11,800 nucleotides of DNA from RAM1 sp943372515 (GTDB lineage Bacteria; Pseudomonadota; Gammaproteobacteria; Burkholderiales; Burkholderiaceae_C): assembly GCA_943372515.1 (NCBI GenBank), contig CALRYY010000125.1, positions 1 to 11,800 of the forward strand, read 5' to 3'. A program made the translations under genes and the position numbers. Below, one piece after another: positions 8,072 through 11,800 of this stretch. The notes under the pieces are model-generated. The model did no database searches. It saw only the letters and a list, made by a program, of their open reading frames with translations, and was not told the origin of the DNA. Numbering within the stretch: the stretch's first letter is position 1; each line of letters begins with the position of its first letter.

Positions 8072-8818
8072 TTATGAGGCGACCTTGAGCAGCGGCGCGG
8101 GAATGTTCAGCCGGGGCAGGCGCCGGCGCGAGGCCAGCACTTCCTCGATGTCCCCGCGCGCGCCGTCGATCAGCACGAGGATGGCTTTTTCGGCCTTGAC
8201 CGGGTTGTGGTCGATCACGGCATCCAGCACCGCACGGTGCAGGGGCAGCGAATTTTTCGGTCCGTCCTTGCGCGATGTGGAAATCTCGAAGCTGGTGCGC
8301 AGCAAGGCACTGAGCGCCTTGCTCATCTGGCCCAGCATGCGGTTGTGGCACGCCCGCAGCAGGCCCTGGTGAAAGCGCAGGTCATAGGTGACGTAATCGC
8401 CGCCCTCTTCCACCGCGCGCTTCATGCCGGCAAATGCGAGCTCGATTTCAGCGATGTCTTCAGGCCTGGCGCGTTCGGCGGCCAGCTTCACGGCGGCGGG
8501 TTCGACCACGCGGCGCAGGTCCTGCAGGTCGCGCAAAAATTCTGCGGTGAGCCCGGCCTTGGACTTCCAGATGATCACGTCGGGGTCAAACCAGTTCCAG
8601 TGGTCGTCCTTGAGCACGCGGGTGCCCACCTTGGGGCCGGTGCTGACCAGGCCCTTGGCCACCAGCGACTTCACCGCCTCGCGCACCACGGTACGGCTCA
8701 CGCCCAGCTCTTCGCAGAGCATGGGCTCGGGCGGTATGGACGCGCCCGGCGCATATCGCCCCGCGACGATCGCTTCGCCGAGATGGTCAACCGTATTGCC
8801 GTGGACGTTTTTGATCAT
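8072..8818 (-). CDS. GntR-family transcriptional regulator, FadR/FCD subfamily (DgoR-like)
   Basis: DNA-binding regulator expected to repress the locus until a sugar-acid ligand binds. It is 248 aa. The N-terminal winged helix-turn-helix spans about 8-70: LGEAIVAGRYAPGASIPPEP, then LCEELGVSRTVVREAVKSLV and GTRVLK. The all-helical FCD ligand domain follows from about 88, with VVEPAAVKLAAERA (104-117), YDLRFHQGLL (145-154) and LPLHRAV (191-197). D146, H150 and H194 match the usual metal ligands, but the fourth ligand, a His in most FCD proteins, is absent from LVLIDGARGD (214-223). From memory, E. coli DgoR, the galactonate repressor, also lacks it and shares the NQWNYLDTDVLQW-like segment (here HWNWFDPDVIIW, 73-84). 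It is first in the leftward operon and divergent from the dehydratase gene, with 68 bases between start codons. Confidence 0.92.
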   Translation of the reverse strand: MIKNVHGNTVDHLGEAIVAGRYAPGASIPPEPMLCEELGVSRTVVREAVKSLVAKGLVSTGPKVGTRVLKDDHWNWFDPDVIIWKSKAGLTAEFLRDLQDLRRVVEPAAVKLAAERARPEDIAEIELAFAGMKRAVEEGGDYVTYDLRFHQGLLRACHNRMLGQMSKALSALLRTSFEISTSRKDGPKNSLPLHRAVLDAVIDHNPVKAEKAILVLIDGARGDIEEVLASRRRLPRLNIPAPLLKVAS

Positions 8819-8886
8819 GGTTTGTACTGAGCCAGCGGCGCCAATGGTATGACGATAATATGAAAGAATATTCAGGACTAACCCTT
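8819..8886. promoter_or_regulatory. Divergent promoter/operator region
   Basis: A 68-base gap separates the regulator start from the dehydratase start and must serve both directions. It is much more A/T-rich than its surroundings between 8843 and 8880. GATAAT (8854-8859) is a plausible rightward -10 box, though no good -35 box lies at the matching distance. GAATATTC (8866-8873) is a perfect 8-base palindrome. AGGA (8874-8877), nine bases before ATG 8887, is the dehydratase ribosome binding site. No convincing leftward promoter was identified. Confidence 0.6.
8845..8855. promoter_or_regulatory. Putative FadR-subfamily operator TGGTATGACGA
   Basis: The 11-mer fits the half-symmetric consensus T-N-G-T-N3-A-C-N-A described for FadR-type GntR regulators at every fixed position. 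It lies between the regulator and dehydratase genes and overlaps the candidate -10 box GATAAT by two bases, as expected for a repressor site. Binding by the neighbouring regulator is inferred, not shown. Confidence 0.55.
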
Positions 8887-10617
8887 ATGACTGACCGCAA
8901 AAAGCCCTCGGAACTCCGCTCACAACAATGGTTCGGCCGCCAGGACCGCGACGGCTTTGCCTACCGCAGCTGGGTCAAGGGCAAGGGCGTGCCGCACGAC
9001 CAGTTTGACGGCCGCCCCGTGATTGGCATCTGCAACACCTTCAGCGAACTCACACCCTGCAACAGCCACTTCCGCACGCTGGCCGAGCAGGTCAAGATCG
9101 GCGTGTACGAGGCAGGCGGCTTTCCGCTCGAATTCCCCGTCATGAGCCTGGGCGAGACGCTGCTGCGCCCCACTGCCATGCTGTACCGCAACCTGACCAG
9201 CATGGATGTGGAGGAATCCATCCGCGGCAACCCGATTGACGGCGTGGTGCTGCTCATGGGCTGCGACAAGACCACCCCCAGCCTGCTCATGGGCGCGTCC
9301 AGCGCCGGCCTGCCCACCATTGGCGTCAGCGGCGGGCCCATGCTCAACGGCAAATGGCGCGGCCAGGAGCTGGGCAGCGGCACCGGCGTGTGGAGCATGA
9401 GCGAACAGGTGCGCGCCGGCACGCTCAAGCTGGCCGACTTTTTTGAAGCTGAAAGCTGCATGCACCGCAGCCACGGCCACTGCATGACCATGGGCACTGC
9501 GTCGACGATGGCGTCAATGGTCGAAGCACTGGGCATCGGCCTGCCGGGCAACGCCGCCTACCCGGCGGTGGACGGGCGGCGCAACGTGCTGGCCCGCAGC
9601 GCGGGCCGCCGCATTGTGGAGATGGTGCACACCGACCAGACCATCAGCAAGGTGCTGACGCGCGAAGCGTTCGAGAACGCCATCCGCACGCTGGCGGCCA
9701 TTGGCGGCAGCACCAATGCCGTGATCCACCTGATTGCCATCGCCGGCCGGCTGGGCCTGAAGCTGACCGTGGACGACTTTGAAAAGCTCGGCAGCGAGTT
9801 GCCCTGCCTGCTGAACCTGCAGCCCAGCGGCGACCACCTGATGGAAGACTTCTGCTACGCGGGCGGCCTGCCGGTGGTGATGAAGGAGATCCAGCATCTG
9901 CTGCACCGCGACATCGTGACGGTCAGCGGCAAGACGGTGAGCGAAAACATCGCCGACGCAGTCAACTACGACCCACGTGTGATCAAGACGTTTGACGCGC
10001 CGTTCAAGGAAAAAGCAGGCATTGCCATCCTGCGCGGCAACCTGGCGCCGCGCGGCGCCGTCATCAAACCCAGCGCGGCCACACCCGCGCTGATGGTGCA
10101 CACGGGGCGCGCCGTGGTGTTTGAAGACAGCCACGACTTTCACAAGCGCATTGACGACGACAACCTGGACGTGGACGAGACCTGCATCCTGGTGCTGAAA
10201 AACTGCGGCCCCAAGGGCTACCCCGGCATGGCCGAGGTGGGCAACATGCCGCTGCCGCCCAAGGTGCTGAAAAAGGGCATTACCGACATGGTGCGCATCA
10301 GCGACGCGCGCATGAGCGGCACGGCCTATGGCACCGTGGTGCTGCACACCACGCCCGAGGCCGCAGCCGGCGGGCCGCTGGCCATCGTGCAGAACGGCGA
10401 CATGATCGAGCTGAATGTGCCCGAGCGCAAACTGCAGCTGCTCATCAGCGACGAAGAGCTCAAAGCCCGCCTGGCCAAGTGGACCGCACCGCCGCCGGCG
10501 CTGTCGTCTGGCTACTGGAAGCTGTACATCGACCATGTGCTGCAGGCTGACGAGGGCGCAGACCTGGACTTTCTGGTGGGGCAACGCGGCGCCTTCGTCC
10601 CCAAAGATAACCATTGA
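8887..10617 (+). CDS. IlvD/Edd-family sugar-acid dehydratase (L-arabinonate dehydratase-like)
   Basis: Iron-sulfur enzyme that dehydrates an aldonate to a 2-keto-3-deoxy acid. It is 576 aa. Three cysteines match the cluster ligands of the family: C58 (TPCN), C126 (GCDKTT) and C199 (GHC). K128 beside C126 is the expected carboxylated Lys, and S477 in DARMSGTA (473-480) the expected catalytic Ser. Compared from memory with Rhizobium L-arabinonate dehydratase, the length and many blocks agree, including GGSTNAVIHL, LRGNLAPRGAV and NCGPKGYPGMAEVGN. The GPKGYPGM form separates it from true biosynthetic IlvD, which has GPxGGPGM. ATG 8887 is chosen for its AGGA ribosome binding site; an in-frame ATG at 8860 lies over the control region. 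Because a 2-keto-3-deoxy acid kinase follows, a hexonate such as galactonate or gluconate seems likelier than arabinonate. It is the first gene of the rightward arm. Confidence 0.92.
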   Translation: MTDRKKPSELRSQQWFGRQDRDGFAYRSWVKGKGVPHDQFDGRPVIGICNTFSELTPCNSHFRTLAEQVKIGVYEAGGFPLEFPVMSLGETLLRPTAMLYRNLTSMDVEESIRGNPIDGVVLLMGCDKTTPSLLMGASSAGLPTIGVSGGPMLNGKWRGQELGSGTGVWSMSEQVRAGTLKLADFFEAESCMHRSHGHCMTMGTASTMASMVEALGIGLPGNAAYPAVDGRRNVLARSAGRRIVEMVHTDQTISKVLTREAFENAIRTLAAIGGSTNAVIHLIAIAGRLGLKLTVDDFEKLGSELPCLLNLQPSGDHLMEDFCYAGGLPVVMKEIQHLLHRDIVTVSGKTVSENIADAVNYDPRVIKTFDAPFKEKAGIAILRGNLAPRGAVIKPSAATPALMVHTGRAVVFEDSHDFHKRIDDDNLDVDETCILVLKNCGPKGYPGMAEVGNMPLPPKVLKKGITDMVRISDARMSGTAYGTVVLHTTPEAAAGGPLAIVQNGDMIELNVPERKLQLLISDEELKARLAKWTAPPPALSSGYWKLYIDHVLQADEGADLDFLVGQRGAFVPKDNH

Positions 10618-10665
10618 CCCGGCAAGATCTGTCATCCCGGGCTTGACCCGGGATCCACCCCCGCC
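10618..10665 (+). repeat. REP-like palindromic element between dehydratase and kinase genes
   Basis: Arms ATCCCGGG (10634-10641) and CCCGGGAT (10647-10654) flank CTTGA, giving a perfect 8-bp GC-rich stem with a five-base loop. The unit, with its GTC and CCAC flanks, is one I recognise as a very common dispersed intergenic element in proteobacteria; its conceptual translation contains the tell-tale VIPGLTRDP. It is not followed by T residues, and it ends 11 bases before the kinase ATG, occupying the place where a ribosome binding site should be. Confidence 0.75.
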
Positions 10666-11598
10666 ATGACCAAAGCCTTCTCGTTCGATGTTGTCGCTCT
10701 CGGTGAGGCCATGGTCGAATTCAACCAGACCAAGGCTGGCGAGCCAACCTACCTGCAAGGCTTTGGCGGCGACACCAGCAACGCGGTGATCGCCGCAGCG
10801 CGCGCCGGCGCCCGCACCGCGTACCTCAGCCGCGTGGGCGACGACTGGTCGGGCCAGCGGCTGATGGATTTGTGGCGAACCGAGGGCGTGGACACCCAGG
10901 CCGTGGAGGTCACGGCCGAAGCGCCCACCGGCCTGTACTTTGTGACGCACGGCCCCACCGGCCACGAGTTCGGCTACCAGCGCCGTGGCTCGGCCGCAGC
11001 ACGCATGACCCCGGCTTGGTTCAACGGCTCGCCGCAGTCCGTGGCAGTACGGGCGCGCATCCTGCACGTGTCAGGCATCTCCATGGCCATTTCGCAGGAC
11101 GCCTGCGACACTGTCGTGGCCGCCATGCGGGCGGCACGCAGCAGCGGTACGCAGGTTTCGTTCGACACCAACCTGCGGCTCAAGCTGTGGTCACTGGACA
11201 CCGCGTGCGCTGCCATCGCGCAAGCCGCCGCGCTGAGCGACTGGTTCCTGCCCAGCATGGACGACGCCGTGCACCTGAGCGGCCATACCGACCCCGGCGA
11301 TGTCATCAATTGGGCTCATGCGCTGGGCGCCCCCACCGTCGTACTCAAGCTGGGCAGTGACGGCTGCCTGGTCAGCCATGGCGGCCAGCAACAACACATC
11401 CCCGGGCACAACGTGCCGCTGGTAGACGCCACCGGTGCAGGCGACTGCTTCTGCGGCAACCTGCTGGCGCGGTTGGCCGCGGGTGATGCGTTGGTGGATG
11501 CGGCACGCTATGCCAATGCGGCGGCCGCCGTGGCTGTGCAGGGTTTTGGTGCGGTGGCGCCTTTGCCCCGCGCTGTTGCTGTTCGTGGGTTGCTATGA
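10666..11598 (+). CDS. kdgK: PfkB-family sugar kinase, 2-keto-3-deoxygluconate kinase type
   Basis: Predicted to phosphorylate a 2-keto-3-deoxy aldonate with ATP, giving the 6-phosphate that an Entner-Doudoroff aldolase can cleave. It is 310 aa, normal for the family. It starts FDVVALGEAMVEFN (7-20), followed by the sugar-binding FGGDTSNAV (33-41), the KDG-kinase-like segment FGYQRRGSAAARM (102-114), FDTNLRLKLW (166-175), and the PfkB signature DATGAGDCFCGN (254-265) with D260 as catalytic base. The Y/R/S-A segment and DTNLR favour KDG kinase over fructokinase or ribokinase. ATG 10666 is the only sensible start but has no ribosome binding site, because the preceding 48 bases are largely the REP-like hairpin. 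It is probably co-transcribed with the dehydratase. No aldolase gene is present in the window. Confidence 0.88.
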   Translation: MTKAFSFDVVALGEAMVEFNQTKAGEPTYLQGFGGDTSNAVIAAARAGARTAYLSRVGDDWSGQRLMDLWRTEGVDTQAVEVTAEAPTGLYFVTHGPTGHEFGYQRRGSAAARMTPAWFNGSPQSVAVRARILHVSGISMAISQDACDTVVAAMRAARSSGTQVSFDTNLRLKLWSLDTACAAIAQAAALSDWFLPSMDDAVHLSGHTDPGDVINWAHALGAPTVVLKLGSDGCLVSHGGQQQHIPGHNVPLVDATGAGDCFCGNLLARLAAGDALVDAARYANAAAAVAVQGFGAVAPLPRAVAVRGLL

Positions 11599-11800
11599 CG
11601 GTACTTTTTACGCGTTGCACCACGCGGCAAAGGCGTGCGCGGACACCCGTCAACGCTTCACTAAAGCGGTCGCCTGCGGCGACTGCCCTGCGCTGCTCGG
11701 TCATACGGCCCACCGCAAAACTCGCTACGCGCTGCGCGCTTCGCTCGGACAGCCGCGGTGAGTCAGACAACGAGCGCGCTGCGCGCGTGGCCGCATGCCC
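11599..11800. repeat. Non-coding right edge with inverted repeats, probable dispersed Comamonadaceae repeat
   Basis: No gene is supported here. GTCGCC (11669-11674), TGC, GGCGAC (11678-11683) form a perfect 6-bp stem, extendable by a G-T and a C-G pair. Further right are CGCTGCGCGC-type near-palindromes, at about 11729-11738 and again at about 11776-11785, separated by GGACAGCCGCGGTGAGTCAG. The conceptual minus-strand translation (SERSAQRVASF, then TEQRR) resembles spurious peptides I recall from repeated intergenic DNA in Acidovorax and relatives. The element probably begins near 11655 and continues past the window. No intrinsic terminator for the kinase gene was found. Confidence 0.5.

Noticed and set aside
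8860..8886. Upstream ATG for the IlvD/Edd-type dehydratase
   Set aside because: It has no ribosome binding site and overlies the promoter region; ATG 8887 has AGGA at good spacing.
8887..10617. Assignment as biosynthetic dihydroxy-acid dehydratase ilvD
   Set aside because: GPKGYPGMAEVGN, the length and the neighbouring transporter and kinase fit the sugar-acid branch of the family rather than branched-chain amino acid synthesis.
9514..11067. 517-residue minus-strand frame across the dehydratase and kinase genes
   Set aside because: It spans two confident plus-strand genes and the REP-like element, where it reads the familiar repeat-derived SRVKPGMTD peptide.

Overview
The window looks like chromosomal DNA of a high-GC betaproteobacterium, most likely in or near the Comamonadaceae (Acidovorax/Polaromonas type). 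This is inferred from strong G/C bias at third codon positions, the TRAP and FCD-regulator gene types, and an intergenic repeat at the right edge that I recall from that family. No phage, insertion sequence, CRISPR array or stable RNA gene was recognised. Everything is read by eye, so family names rest on motif recognition rather than database searches.

Left part (1-3024). A gene fragment of unknown function (possibly DUF1631) runs off the left edge on the minus strand. It is divergent from rhlE, a DEAD-box RNA helicase with a long Gly/Arg-rich tail. The space between them (367-599) is a leader with a perfect hairpin and no convincing promoter. Four bases after rhlE comes a small YraR/TIP30-like NAD(P)-binding protein, probably translationally coupled.

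Right part (3034-11598). This is one coherent sugar-acid catabolic locus built around a divergent control region at 8819-8886. Leftward on the minus strand run an FCD/DgoR-like GntR regulator, dctQ, dctM and dctP (a complete TRAP transporter), a transglutaminase-fold protein that lacks the catalytic Cys and His, and an enolase-superfamily sugar-acid dehydratase. Rightward run an IlvD/Edd-family aldonate dehydratase, close in motif content to L-arabinonate dehydratase, and a PfkB-family 2-keto-3-deoxygluconate-type kinase.

Inferred flow: the periplasmic DctP captures a sugar acid, DctQM imports it with a sodium gradient, one or both dehydratases make a 2-keto-3-deoxy aldonate, and the kinase phosphorylates it for an Entner-Doudoroff-type aldolase encoded elsewhere. 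A kinase points to a six-carbon acid. The regulator probably binds TGGTATGACGA (8845-8855) between the two arms, and perhaps a related site (5117-5128) within the leftward operon.

The right edge (11599-11800) has no gene and holds inverted repeats and probable dispersed repeat DNA. A second REP-like palindrome lies between the dehydratase and kinase genes. The most unusual element is the apparently non-catalytic transglutaminase-like protein inside a TRAP/dehydratase operon.
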